Source: JBCBKU01 sp038521345 | GTDB lineage: Bacteria; Pseudomonadota; Alphaproteobacteria; Rhodobacterales; Rhodobacteraceae | NCBI GenBank assembly: GCA_038521345.1 | Contig: JBCBKU010000009.1 | Location: forward strand, 1 to 64,000 | Direction: 5' to 3' | Length of the DNA: 64,000 bases | In this document: positions 1 through 8,298 of the stretch, piece by piece | Numbering within the stretch: position 1 is the first letter of the stretch | Layout of the letters: every line of letters starts with the position of its first letter | Position numbers and translations under genes: made by a program | Notes under the pieces: model-generated | Told to the model about the DNA's origin: nothing | Databases searched by the model: none | What the model saw: only the letters and a program-made list of their open reading frames with translations

Positions 1-255
1 CCCAGTCCAGGGGCACGCGTTCGCGGGTGAGTTCCTCCAGCGCGGCGCGGTAGGCGGTGACGGCTTCATCCAGGCGGTCGGTGCCGGTCTCGCGGGTGCC
101 AAGGGTCGCGAGCGCGGTGCCGAGGTTCATCTGCGTCCTGGCCCAGTCCAGGGGCACGCGGTCGCGGGTCCATTCCTCCAGCGCGGCGCGGAAGGCGGTG
201 ACGGCCTCCTCCAGACGGTCGGTGCCGGTCTCGCGCGCGCCGCGTTCCCAAAGTG
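1..255 (-). repeat. Tandem 141-bp coding repeat of the TPR array
   Basis: Near-identical copies start at 1 and 142 (both begin cccagtccaggggcacgcg) and differ at only a few positions, giving a period of 141 bp, or 47 codons. The second copy decays after about 250. The high DNA identity suggests recent duplication or gene conversion within the TPR array. More copies may lie left of the window. Confidence 0.85.
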
Positions 256-1378
256 AGAGGCCAAGATCGTTCAATGCCGCGCCGCGCTGGTCGGGGCCTT
301 CGGCCCGGGTCAGGACGATGCGGGCGAGGGCGATCCCCACCTCCTGATCGCGGGCCAGTCCCCGGTCGCGGCCGCGGACCTGCCATTCGTCTTGGATCGC
401 GCGGAGCGCCTTGAAATCGGCGCGCCCCCCGGCCTCAAGATCAGCCTTGCGGATTAGTTTGGCGGCGGCGGCTTCTTCATCTCGAACCTCAAGGTCGCGC
501 GCAATCGCCGCGTCGATCAACTCAATATGGGTTTGCTTGGCGCGTTCCGCACGGTCGGCCTCATCGCGTTCCCATTGCGCCAGCGTTGCATCGGCTTCGG
601 CCTGAGCATCACGAAGGCGTCCGTCATCCACGAGGTCTTGAAGGCGTCTCAACAAGTCTGCGACTACGCCGTCAGCATTTGACCCCCGCTCAACCCGGGC
701 ACGGAATTCTTTGGCGTCTTCAACAGCGACTTCGAGTTCCCGGAATGCTTGAGCTGTGTCCGAGATGTCGTCGGCAATCTCCTGAGCGAGCGCGATGATC
801 TGAGCATCGGTAACGCCGCTCTCGCGCGCAGATTGGACCTCCTCGGATTTTTCAATAAAGGCCTCAAACCGTTTCAGGAGTTCGTCTTGACCGGCGAGCA
901 GTTTCTGGTTGACGAGACCTTGCGTTGCTTCGGTGATCTCCTTGGTTGCGAGAACTGGTTCGAGTGTCTCGCGAACGATGGCCTCGAACGGGTCGAGGAC
1001 CGAGGAGTCCCTGATTTCCGGATCGTGCGACGTGTCGTGGATCCGGTTGCGGAGGTTTGCCGCAATGATGGCCGCGGTCAGCTTCCCATCGACAAGGTCG
1101 GCTTCGGTAAGATCGACCCTGAGAAGGGTCTGGGCCACGAGTTTCTTCCGATCGCCGGAGAGGCCCTGCCGGTCAAAGGCGGACTGCATCAAGGGCGCCA
1201 TCCTTGCAGAAAGCGACCGGATTTCTGCGCTTGTCTTTCGATCCTTGTAGAGCGCAACGCTTGACAGCGCCGCACCGATGGTCGTCGCCGCGCCACCGCA
1301 GAACGTAATGTCCGCTGCGGTGGCGACCGCGCCGAAGCTGGCCGCGATATTTCCGGCGTGAAGTGATTGCTCAAGCAC
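1..1378 (-). CDS. TPR-repeat protein of unknown function, C-terminus beyond left edge
   Basis: An open frame of about 459 codons runs leftward off the window. I chose the GTG at 1376-1378 because a GAGGGG stretch sits about 8 bases upstream and no ATG is near. The first ~40 residues are weakly hydrophobic and rich in Ala and Gly. Residues ~45-340 are charged and helical, with likely coiled coil. From ~residue 365 there are TPR units with a 47-residue period containing the motifs AALEEWTRDRVPLDW and NLGTALATLG. Such TPR arrays act as protein-binding scaffolds. No catalytic domain is visible in the part present, but one could lie off the edge. It is on the same strand as aqpS, 67 bases downstream of it, and need not be co-transcribed. 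The function is unknown; the gene is real because the frame is open and protein-like throughout. Confidence 0.85.
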   Translation of the reverse strand, partial: MLEQSLHAGNIAASFGAVATAADITFCGGAATTIGAALSSVALYKDRKTSAEIRSLSARMAPLMQSAFDRQGLSGDRKKLVAQTLLRVDLTEADLVDGKLTAAIIAANLRNRIHDTSHDPEIRDSSVLDPFEAIVRETLEPVLATKEITEATQGLVNQKLLAGQDELLKRFEAFIEKSEEVQSARESGVTDAQIIALAQEIADDISDTAQAFRELEVAVEDAKEFRARVERGSNADGVVADLLRRLQDLVDDGRLRDAQAEADATLAQWERDEADRAERAKQTHIELIDAAIARDLEVRDEEAAAAKLIRKADLEAGGRADFKALRAIQDEWQVRGRDRGLARDQEVGIALARIVLTRAEGPDQRGAALNDLGLSLWERGARETGTDRLEEAVTAFRAALEEWTRDRVPLDWARTQMNLGTALATLGTRETGTDRLDEAVTAYRAALEELTRERVPLDW

Positions 1379-1445
1379 TGCCTACCCCTCGCCGTTTCAA
1401 CCTACGGACGATGAAGGTTCGGTCAAGCGGTTCGGCGGGGCGGCC

Positions 1446-2126
1446 TCACTCGGCCGCCACGCGTTCCTTCTCGGGGTCGGCGAGGAGCCAGCCCATGAGG
1501 GCCGCGGCCAGAAGGGCGCCTATGATCTGGCAGAGGATGAAGGCCGGGATGTGGGCGGGCATGATGCCGGAGAACGTGTCGGTGAAGCCCCGCGCGATGG
1601 CCACCGCCGGGTTGGCGAAGCTCGTGGACGCCGTGAACCAGTAGGCCGCCGTGATGTAGAGGCCCACGAGCCATGGCACCGCCTCGGCGCGGTATTTGAC
1701 GCCGGCGAAGATGGTGGCGACGAGGCCGAAGGTTGCGGTGATCTCGGCCACCCATTGGCCGGTTCCGGTGCGCATGGTGGTCGAGGCCTGCAGAAGCGGC
1801 TGTTCGAACATCGCGTGGGCCAGTGCCGAGCCGGCGATGCCGCCCGCGATCTGGGCGACCACATACGCGGCCGCGGCCCCAACCGCGATCTCGCCGCGCG
1901 TGAGGAACGCGAGCGTCACGGCGGGGTTGAAATGGGCGCCCGAGAGCGGTCCGAGGATCGTGATCAGAACAACGAGGATCGCCCCGGTGGGGATCGTGTT
2001 GCCGAGAAGGGCGAGCGCGACGTCGTCGGTCAGCGTTTCGGCCATGATGCCGGAACCGACGACGGTACACACCAGCAGGAGCGTACCAAGCGCCTCGGCA
2101 ACGAGGCGGCGGGGAAGATCGATCAT
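1446..2126 (-). CDS. aqpS: Aquaglyceroporin of the arsenic operon (AqpS-like MIP channel)
   Basis: A 226-residue MIP-family channel, normal length for the family, with two half-helix motifs: NPAVT at residues 67-71 and NPAVA at 172-176. Six hydrophobic membrane segments are visible. It is the last gene of an arsR-arsC-aqpS run, 10 bases after arsC. In Sinorhizobium meliloti the equivalent AqpS replaces the arsenite pump: arsenate is reduced inside the cell and arsenite leaves through the channel down its gradient. The context strongly supports that role here. From sequence alone it could also be a glycerol or water channel. Confidence 0.88.
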   Translation of the reverse strand: MIDLPRRLVAEALGTLLLVCTVVGSGIMAETLTDDVALALLGNTIPTGAILVVLITILGPLSGAHFNPAVTLAFLTRGEIAVGAAAAYVVAQIAGGIAGSALAHAMFEQPLLQASTTMRTGTGQWVAEITATFGLVATIFAGVKYRAEAVPWLVGLYITAAYWFTASTSFANPAVAIARGFTDTFSGIMPAHIPAFILCQIIGALLAAALMGWLLADPEKERVAAE

Positions 2127-2136
2127 AAGGTCTCTC

Positions 2137-2646
2137 TTAGGCAGGAGTTTCGGAGCCGCTCTTCCCGATCGCGTCGAGCTCTTCCTGGAGCGAAAGCGTG
2201 TCGAGCGTGGACATGGGCAGGTTTACGAAGATGGAGATGCGCGAGGTCAGCATCCGGAATGTATCTGCGAAAGCGAGGGCTTTTTCGGCGTCTGTCCCTT
2301 CGACGGCGGCCGGATCGGGCAGGCCCCAATGGGCACTCATCGGCTGTCCGGGCCAAAACGGACAGACTTCGTTGGCCGCATTGTCGCAGACGGTGAACAC
2401 GAAATCCATGACCGGCGCATCAGGCGCCGCGAATTCGTCCCAGTTCTTGGAGCGAAAGCCTGACGTGTCGAAGTTTTCGTGCTTGAGCAGCTCGATAGCG
2501 AACGGGTTGACCTGACCCGCTGGGTTCGAGCCCGCTGAAAAGCCTTTGAACTTTCCAAGACCTTCCCGGTTCATGATGGCCTCGGCAAGGATTGAGCGGG
2601 CCGAGTTGCCGGTGCAAAGGAAGAGGACGTTTTTGAGGTCAGCCAT
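2137..2646 (-). CDS. arsC: Arsenate reductase, low-molecular-weight phosphatase type
   Basis: A 169-residue cytoplasmic enzyme of the LMW-PTPase-like arsenate reductase class. It has the active-site loop C11-TGNSA-R17 (CX5R), the acid loop LPDP around D111, and further cysteines at 87 and 95 that could carry the disulfide cascade. It reduces As(V) to As(III), using either thioredoxin or glutaredoxin; which one cannot be told here. It starts 9 bases after arsR and is followed by aqpS, so the three are almost certainly one transcript. Confidence 0.93.
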   Translation of the reverse strand: MADLKNVLFLCTGNSARSILAEAIMNREGLGKFKGFSAGSNPAGQVNPFAIELLKHENFDTSGFRSKNWDEFAAPDAPVMDFVFTVCDNAANEVCPFWPGQPMSAHWGLPDPAAVEGTDAEKALAFADTFRMLTSRISIFVNLPMSTLDTLSLQEELDAIGKSGSETPA

Positions 2647-2655
2647 GGGAGCCTC

Positions 2656-2988
2656 CTAGCTGGCGAGCGTGATTTCGTTCAGAAGCGGTTGACACACTTC
2701 AGGATGACCGCCGCAGCATTGCTCGACAACGAAAGCGAGCAGCCCGCGCAGGGCGTCTATCTCGGCATAATACCGGATCGAACGTCCATGACGAACGCGC
2801 CGCACAAGCCCTGATTGCACCAGAATCGTCAGGTTCGACGACATTGTGTTCTGGCGGACATCCAGCGCTTCGGCGATTTCCCCGGCGGCGAGTCCGGACC
2901 GGCCAGCTGCGATAAGACGCCGAAATGCAGAAAGGCGAGCAGGCTGGCTGAGGGCTGAGAACGCGGCGAGGGCGGCTGATTCATCCAT
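2656..2988 (-). CDS. arsR: ArsR-family arsenite-responsive repressor
   Basis: A 110-residue winged-helix repressor heading the arsenic operon. The helix-turn-helix lies at about residues 33-58 (GEIAEALDVRQNTMSSNL). There is no CVC motif in the DNA-binding helix. Instead three cysteines lie near the C-terminus (C91, C92, C99 in QCCGGHPEVCQP), the pattern known from the Acidithiobacillus ferrooxidans type of ArsR, where they bind As(III). It should repress its own operon until arsenite is bound. The chosen ATG has no good ribosome site in front, so the message may be leaderless or nearly so. Confidence 0.92.
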   Translation of the reverse strand: MDESAALAAFSALSQPARLSAFRRLIAAGRSGLAAGEIAEALDVRQNTMSSNLTILVQSGLVRRVRHGRSIRYYAEIDALRGLLAFVVEQCCGGHPEVCQPLLNEITLAS

Positions 2989-3018
2989 ATATCCAGAATT
3001 CCCGATATTTCGATATTC
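2989..3018 (-). promoter_or_regulatory. Candidate ArsR operator/promoter
   Basis: Directly upstream of arsR lies an AT-rich stretch with an inverted repeat, ATATC (2989-2993) and GATAT (3004-3008), and a further GATAT at 3012-3016. ATA-type dyads next to arsR are usual ArsR operators. The position is right for autoregulation; binding is inferred. Confidence 0.5.
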
Positions 3019-3060
3019 CGCAATGCTCGATTTTCCCTCATGGTCCGTTTGGTCCGTCGA

Positions 3061-3837
3061 TCAGTTTCGGCCGGTCCGTCGTGCGACTAGCGTTGCGTGA
3101 AACTCGGGCGTCGCCGCCATGATGCCGGCGACCTGTGGGTGAGGATTGTTGAAGCCGAGTGACCCGCCGGTTCCGTCGGTCACACGTGCACCGGCTTCGG
3201 CAGCGATAAGCGCGCCCGCGGCCAGATCCCATTCCCAGCTGGGACGGAACGTTGCCATCGCATCGAAGCGCCCTTCGCCGACTAATGCCAGACGATAGGC
3301 CAGCGAGGGGCGGAAATGGCGAGATATGTCGGGCAAGCCGCCCGGCCAATACTGCGGATCGAGCGCCGGGCGCGATGCCAGAAGCCTCGCGGGCCCCACC
3401 GGCGACGGTGCCGCGGTCATTGCCGTTCCGTTCAGCGAGGCGCCACCTCCAAGGACGGCGGTGTAGGTCCGTGCCCGCGCCGGTAAGTGAACCACGCCCA
3501 CCACAGGCTTGCCCATCTCGACCACCGCCAACGAAACTGCCCAAGTCCGCTCACCGGCGACAAAGGCGCGGGTTCCGTCAATCGGGTCGACGACAAAGAC
3601 GTGGGCCCGATCAAGCCGGTCAGGACTGTCTTCGGTTTCTTCAGAGAGCCATCCGTAATGCGGCCGGGCCAAGAGCAATCGGTCGCGCAAAGCGGCATCA
3701 ACGGCGAGATCCGCTTCGCTTACCGGATCGTCATTTCCTTTGTCCCAGACCCGGTTCGAGCCGGACCAATACGCAAGGGCAATCTCACCGGCGGCCTGGG
3801 CGGCGTCGACGAGAAGGGAAAGATCACGCTCCGGCAA
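3061..3837 (-). CDS. cysQ: 3'(2'),5'-bisphosphate nucleotidase, inositol monophosphatase family
   Basis: About 258 residues. The metal-binding motifs are SEETED around E66-E67 and DPIDGTRAF at 84-92. The product hydrolyses PAP to AMP, clearing the by-product of sulfate assimilation; a general inositol-phosphatase activity is also possible. The frame is open further upstream, but the family-like sequence begins at PERDLSLLV. I therefore choose the TTG at 3835-3837, with GAGGG about 9 bases in front. This start overlaps the end of pmbA by 14 bases, which suggests translational coupling. Confidence 0.88.
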   Translation of the reverse strand: MPERDLSLLVDAAQAAGEIALAYWSGSNRVWDKGNDDPVSEADLAVDAALRDRLLLARPHYGWLSEETEDSPDRLDRAHVFVVDPIDGTRAFVAGERTWAVSLAVVEMGKPVVGVVHLPARARTYTAVLGGGASLNGTAMTAAPSPVGPARLLASRPALDPQYWPGGLPDISRHFRPSLAYRLALVGEGRFDAMATFRPSWEWDLAAGALIAAEAGARVTDGTGGSLGFNNPHPQVAGIMAATPEFHATLVARRTGRN

Positions 3838-5170
3838 GCATAAGACCCTCGACGAGAAGCGAGGGAACAACCCGCGTTGCATGGCGCCGCGCGTCGTTGG
3901 CCGGTTTGATTGTCCGGAGCATCTCGCGCAGGTTGCCCGCCAGCGTACATTCATTGACCGGATACGAAATCTCGCCGTTTTCAACCCAGAACCCGGATGC
4001 GCCGCGCGAATAGTCTCCGGTTGTGGGGTTGATCGACGACCCGATCATGGACGTCACCAGAAGCCCCGTGCCCATGTCCGACAAAAGGTCGTCCCGCGTG
4101 GCAGTTCCGGAGGTAAGTGTGATCCCGGCTAGACCGGGGGTCGGTGGGCTGCCCGGGTTTCGTCGCGCACTGGCTGTGCTTTGCAGGCCGAGCTTGCGGG
4201 CTGTCGCAAGATCCAAAGTGAAGCCCGCAAGTCTGCCGTCATCGACGATCTTCCGCACGAAAGTGGGTAAGCCCTCGGCATCGAAAGTGCGCGATGCGGT
4301 TATCCGTGTGCGATGCGGGTCCTCGATCAAGTCGATGCCTGCCGGCAGCACCTCTGCGCCGATCGCACCGCGAAGCCATGAGGCACCACGAGCCACCGCC
4401 GCACCATCAACGGCCTGAAGAAGATGCCCTATCAGGCCTGCGGCGACGCGTTCGTCGTAGAGGATAGGGTAAGCTCCGGTTGGCGGTTTCCGCGCTCCGG
4501 CCCGGGCGATGGTGCGTTCGCCGGCCAGATGGCCGATTTCTGCCGCCTCCGGCAGATCCGAAAAATGGCTTCGCACCTCGGAGGCATAGTCGCGCTCCAT
4601 CGCGGTACCTTCCCCGGTGATAACCGCGGCAGAGATGTATGACTGTGTATAGTCCCTGCCCGCATCGACCCCGTTCGTGGCCGCGTACCAGGACGACGTC
4701 CGGTTCTGTCCGGCTGAGGCCGAGAGCGATTGCGAAATACCTGGAACAGCGAGGGCAGCCGCCTCTGCGGAAAGAGCATGATCGCGAAGTGCGTCGGGGT
4801 CCAGCCCTTCGGCGGGGTCGACGAGATCAAGGGACGCAGGATCTGCCCCTGACCCGAGAATGGATGGATCGGCAAGGCCCACATGCGGATCGTCGGGTGC
4901 AACGCGGGCCATGTCGACCGCACGACCGGCCATCGCAGCAAAAGCATCAGTGTCGCGGCCGGTCGCTGCAACACATGCCTGTCTGTTGCCGATCAGGACC
5001 CGGAGGCCAAGTTCGGTCTCTTCGGTACGGCCAGCTGCCTCAAGCGCTCCGTTGCGCACTTCGACATCCGTCGATTCAGATTCGATTGCGACGACATCGG
5101 CCGCTTCGGCACCTGCCTTGCGCGCGGCGTCCAGAAGCTGTCGCGCTAGATCGGCAACTTTGGTGGTCAT
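3824..5170 (-). CDS. pmbA: Metalloprotease subunit PmbA/TldE-type
   Basis: A 448-residue protein of the TldD/PmbA family. The C-terminal signature SMIGSSINPTTGDYSRGASG followed by FWVENGEISYPVNECTLAG is typical of PmbA (TldE). The HExxxH zinc motif of TldD is absent, as expected for the PmbA partner. With TldD it forms a cytoplasmic protease involved in peptide maturation and degradation of unfolded peptides; no tldD gene is in this window. It is first in a pair with the overlapping cysQ. Confidence 0.92.
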   Translation of the reverse strand: MTTKVADLARQLLDAARKAGAEAADVVAIESESTDVEVRNGALEAAGRTEETELGLRVLIGNRQACVAATGRDTDAFAAMAGRAVDMARVAPDDPHVGLADPSILGSGADPASLDLVDPAEGLDPDALRDHALSAEAAALAVPGISQSLSASAGQNRTSSWYAATNGVDAGRDYTQSYISAAVITGEGTAMERDYASEVRSHFSDLPEAAEIGHLAGERTIARAGARKPPTGAYPILYDERVAAGLIGHLLQAVDGAAVARGASWLRGAIGAEVLPAGIDLIEDPHRTRITASRTFDAEGLPTFVRKIVDDGRLAGFTLDLATARKLGLQSTASARRNPGSPPTPGLAGITLTSGTATRDDLLSDMGTGLLVTSMIGSSINPTTGDYSRGASGFWVENGEISYPVNECTLAGNLREMLRTIKPANDARRHATRVVPSLLVEGLMLAGA

Positions 5171-5235
5171 GCATTGCGGTCCTTCTCGCTTCTGGCGAGG
5201 TAGGTCAGATGTGCCCGGACCGCAAGGCAGGGCCC

Positions 5236-5254
5236 GGGCGCGTCTTGCGCGCCC
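5236..5254 (-). terminator. GC hairpin after the DUF2125 gene
   Basis: Inverted repeat GGGCGCG / CGCGCCC with a 5-base loop, 12 bases past the stop of the upstream minus-strand gene. No T tract follows, so it may be a weak terminator or an RNA-stabilising hairpin. Confidence 0.4.
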
Positions 5255-5265
5255 AGGGTAACCTG

Positions 5266-6792
5266 TTAGCGAAGTCGTTGGCCGTTTGCGCTTACGCTGC
5301 CGTCCGGAAGGACCTCGATCCGGGAGACGAGGGTGTCGGGGCCGTCACCCGGACGGGCAAAAAGGCCCAACATCATCCGCGCACCCATCGCTTGATCGTC
5401 GGGCAAGAGCCCCATTGCGACAAGCGTATCGAGCAGACCGTTCGCGCCGGTCAGTTGTAGATCGATCGCGCCATCCGGCGCCGGCATTCCGTCAAAAGTC
5501 GAGAGATCTGTGTTGTCGAATGTGAACGCGCCCGACCCCGTCAATTCTGCACCCACCACCCGCAGAAGCAGGGATTGCAAATCGAGGGACTGAACCTCGC
5601 CGGGCATTCCACCCGAGCTCTCAAATTCGACAGCAGCATCCGGATTGGTGATGTCGAAGTTCCAGAAACCGGTCCCGGCGATATCGAGGATCAGTGTGGC
5701 GGGGTCCCGAGGCAGCGATTCTGCCGGATCGAAAAGGCTCCATATCGCTTCGTCGATCCCAAGATCCACGAGGTCCAGCTTCAAGCCGAAATCCTGCGGT
5801 GTATCCGATTGCTGGATCGGCATCCTGAATTCGCCACCACTCTCTGCGATGGTTAGCCCGACCTGTGGGAAGGGGATATCGGATCCCGAAAAGGACAGGA
5901 TCGTGCCGGTGTTGGCAACTGTGTAGCGTACGCCTTCAGGCGCAAGGGCCACCTCGATGCTGCCCGAGGCCGCGGCGCCGTCAAGGTTGAATGTTCCGTC
6001 GGGGCCGGTACCGTTGATCGTGTATGAGGCAGCTCCATGGCTCAGTCCCCCGGAACTGGTGAAGCCAGCTGAAAGCATGCCAGCCAGATCCGCCATGTTC
6101 GCAAAAGTCATGCCGGTTGACGTCGACGACGAAGTCACATCGGCATACGTCAGTTCACCCCGAACGCTGTCGCCATTACCTTCGGGATCTGTGCCCGAAA
6201 ACGTCACGGCGATTTCTTCGGCGGCGAACGTGCTGTCGATCTGACGGGGAACGGCTTCGGTTACCGAATAGCTTCCGGTGACCGTATCCATCGTTCCCTG
6301 CATCACGAGATCGATCGCTTCGTCATCGACCTCCATCCCATCGAGCGCGATTTGAAGCTCGGGTGCCAGGTAATCGTAGCTTGTTGTGCCCGGCTCGCCC
6401 GAGACGACGATGGTCAGCCCGGTCTGGCGGATAACCATGTCGAGGCTTGCTTCGCCGCCTTCGGGATCAAGGCCGGTCATGGTGAATGGGTATTCCGGCG
6501 ACATAGTGATCGACACCGTGCCATCGCCACGTTCTTCAAAAACGATCTCGTCAAGAGTACCCGTCACGGTCCCGCCGTCCTCGGGCAGTGCGATCGTGCT
6601 CGAGAAGCCGCGGATCGTCAGGACGTTTCCGGACTGCGTTTCGCTTTCGGTTTCTATGGTTTGATCAAAGCTGGAGGCGAGGTTCTTCCACTCGGTCCAA
6701 ACGTCCACAGCGGTCAGATCGGCAAGCGCAGGGGTCGCTGGTGCCAGAAGCGCGAGCGTCGCGGCCATCCCGATGGGAGGAGTAAGGCGCAT
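5266..6792 (-). CDS. DUF2125 secreted/outer-envelope protein
   Basis: I start it at the ATG 6790-6792, giving 508 residues. It has AAGGA about 9 bases upstream and begins with a clear signal peptide (MRLTPPIGMAATLALLAPA, cleavage near ALA-DL at ~25-26). The longer upstream frame has no signal and would overlap the neighbouring promoter region. The mature protein is acidic, Gly/Ser/Thr-rich and strand-forming. The family is common in Rhodobacterales, with no known function; a periplasmic or outer-membrane place is likely. It is divergent from the SDR gene, sharing a 130-base region. Confidence 0.8.
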   Translation of the reverse strand: MRLTPPIGMAATLALLAPATPALADLTAVDVWTEWKNLASSFDQTIETESETQSGNVLTIRGFSSTIALPEDGGTVTGTLDEIVFEERGDGTVSITMSPEYPFTMTGLDPEGGEASLDMVIRQTGLTIVVSGEPGTTSYDYLAPELQIALDGMEVDDEAIDLVMQGTMDTVTGSYSVTEAVPRQIDSTFAAEEIAVTFSGTDPEGNGDSVRGELTYADVTSSSTSTGMTFANMADLAGMLSAGFTSSGGLSHGAASYTINGTGPDGTFNLDGAAASGSIEVALAPEGVRYTVANTGTILSFSGSDIPFPQVGLTIAESGGEFRMPIQQSDTPQDFGLKLDLVDLGIDEAIWSLFDPAESLPRDPATLILDIAGTGFWNFDITNPDAAVEFESSGGMPGEVQSLDLQSLLLRVVGAELTGSGAFTFDNTDLSTFDGMPAPDGAIDLQLTGANGLLDTLVAMGLLPDDQAMGARMMLGLFARPGDGPDTLVSRIEVLPDGSVSANGQRLR

Positions 6793-6922
6793 GGGTTGAT
6801 GTCCTTCTTGGGCGAATTTGGGGTGCGGTGCCAGAATGCCCGCTTGCCAAGACGGGTCAAGCGACGTTTCCATGGCAAGGCTGCCAAGAGATCGCCGCAA
6901 AGCGGCAGAAAGGAAGGGCATA

Positions 6923-7675
6923 GTGGCTGATTTCGAAGGAAAGACCGCCCTGATCACTGGTGCAAGCCGGGGGATCGGGGCCGACACCGCGCGCATCTTC
7001 GCCGCAGCGGGTATACGGGTCGCTCTGGTTGCCCGGAGCGCGGACGCTATTACTGAGCTGGCAGGCGAAATCGGGGACGCCGCGCTGGCCATCCCTTGCG
7101 ATGTCTCGACTTATTGGGAGGTTGAGAAAGCAGTTGAGGCGACGCGTGACGCCTTTGGTTCACTGGACATTCTCGTAAACAACGCCGGTGCCATCGAACC
7201 TATCGCGCATATGGAAACGGCGGATCCAGATGCTTGGGCACGGGTCATCGACATTAATCTAAAGGGAGTCTTCTACGGCATGCGCGCCGCTCTTCCCGGA
7301 ATGGTCGCTGCCGGCGGTGGGTCTGTCCTGACCGTGTCTTCCGGCGCGGCCCACGGCCCGGTCGAGGCCTGGTCGCATTATTGTTCGTCCAAGGCCGGGG
7401 CCGCGATGCTGACCCGATGCCTTGACAAGGAATACCGCGACAAAGGCATCCGAGCGATGGGGCTGTCCCCGGGTACCGTCGCCACCGAAATGCAGCGCGA
7501 GATCAAGGCTTCGGGGATCAATCCGGTCAGTCAGTTAGACTGGTCGGATCACATTCCGTCTGATTGGCCGGCCAAGGCGCTGCTTTGGATGGCTGGGCCC
7601 GACGCGGAAGACATGATTGGCCAAGAGGTCACCCTTCGTGACGAAGCGACCCGTGCGCGGATTGGCCTCGGGTGA
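6923..7675 (+). CDS. Short-chain dehydrogenase/reductase
   Basis: A 250-residue classical SDR: nucleotide-binding ITGASRGIG at 11-19, NNAG motif, catalytic Ser in TVSSGAAHG, and YCSSK giving the Tyr-x3-Lys pair. The N-terminal glycine pattern does not settle NAD versus NADP. I chose GTG at 6923 because AGGAAGG lies 5-6 bases in front; an ATG at 6872 is possible but poorly placed. Its stop overlaps the start of the crotonase gene (GTGA), so the two are translationally coupled and probably act in one short pathway. The substrate is unknown. Confidence 0.88.
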   Translation: MADFEGKTALITGASRGIGADTARIFAAAGIRVALVARSADAITELAGEIGDAALAIPCDVSTYWEVEKAVEATRDAFGSLDILVNNAGAIEPIAHMETADPDAWARVIDINLKGVFYGMRAALPGMVAAGGGSVLTVSSGAAHGPVEAWSHYCSSKAGAAMLTRCLDKEYRDKGIRAMGLSPGTVATEMQREIKASGINPVSQLDWSDHIPSDWPAKALLWMAGPDAEDMIGQEVTLRDEATRARIGLG

Positions 7676-8277
7676 TCGACGTCACCGACAAGGGCCCGGT
7701 TCGTACCTTGCGGATCGACCGGCCCGGGAAGGCGAATGCGCTTACCGCGGCGATGCTGCGCGATCTCGCTTCGGCCACCCAATCGGCGCCCGGGCATGTG
7801 CTCATCCTAACCGGGACGGGCCGAACGTTTTCCGCGGGTGCCGATCTCGACGAAATGTCGCGTGGTCTCGCGACGGATCCGGCATGGGAAGGCTTGTCTT
7901 CAGCCATCGCGGCATTCCCGGGCCTAAGCATCGCAGCACTGAACGGGACTTTGGCGGGTGGTGCGTTCGGTATGGCGATCGCCAGCGATCTGCGCGTTGC
8001 CGCGGATCATGCGGCCTTCTTCTACCCGGTCATGCGCCTTGGCTATTTGCCCCAACCGTCGGATCCGGCCCGTTTGGCAGCATTGGTCGGTTCGGGGGTC
8101 GCGCGGCGGCTGTTGTTGTGTGCAGAGCGGCTCAACGCTGACGAGGCGCTGGCAGCAGGATTGGTCGACAAGGTGGTGCCGGCCGATGACGTCCTGTCGA
8201 CCGCTTCGTCCCTTGCCGAGGCGGCCTTGGCGGCCAGCCCAGCGCATGTGGCCGCGATCAAGGGTATGCTGCAGTAG
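7672..8277 (+). CDS. Crotonase (enoyl-CoA hydratase/isomerase)-family protein, short and lacking usual acids
   Basis: 201 residues against ~255-265 for typical hydratases. The oxyanion-hole segments are present (SAGADLDEM at ~54-62, NGTLAGGAFGMAIASD at ~91-106). The position of the usual catalytic Glu in the PEV-x-LG motif reads YPVMRLG, with no acid, and the second acid region reads LPQPSDPARL. It is therefore unlikely to be a standard hydratase; isomerase, hydrolase or non-catalytic roles are open. The start GTG overlaps the stop of the SDR gene. It converges with the HNH gene, 21 bases apart. Confidence 0.82.
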   Translation: MIDVTDKGPVRTLRIDRPGKANALTAAMLRDLASATQSAPGHVLILTGTGRTFSAGADLDEMSRGLATDPAWEGLSSAIAAFPGLSIAALNGTLAGGAFGMAIASDLRVAADHAAFFYPVMRLGYLPQPSDPARLAALVGSGVARRLLLCAERLNADEALAAGLVDKVVPADDVLSTASSLAEAALAASPAHVAAIKGMLQ

Positions 8278-8298
8278 TCGGATACATGGCTTGGGCGG

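Noticed and set aside
1..255. Regular 141-bp repeats as a CRISPR or satellite array
   Set aside because: The period is a multiple of three, the frame stays open and encodes TPR units. No spacer structure exists.
749..1264. 171-codon plus-strand frame and similar long frames opposite the TPR gene
   Set aside because: They are shadows in GC-rich sequence. The minus strand carries a consistent protein with TPR motifs and a ribosome site.
3838..3984. N-terminal extension of CysQ
   Set aside because: It runs antiparallel to nothing useful, lies wholly inside pmbA and has no family-like residues; the TTG at 3837 has a ribosome site.
6793..7092. 100-codon extension of the DUF2125 protein
   Set aside because: It would remove the clear signal peptide and overlap the SDR gene on the other strand.
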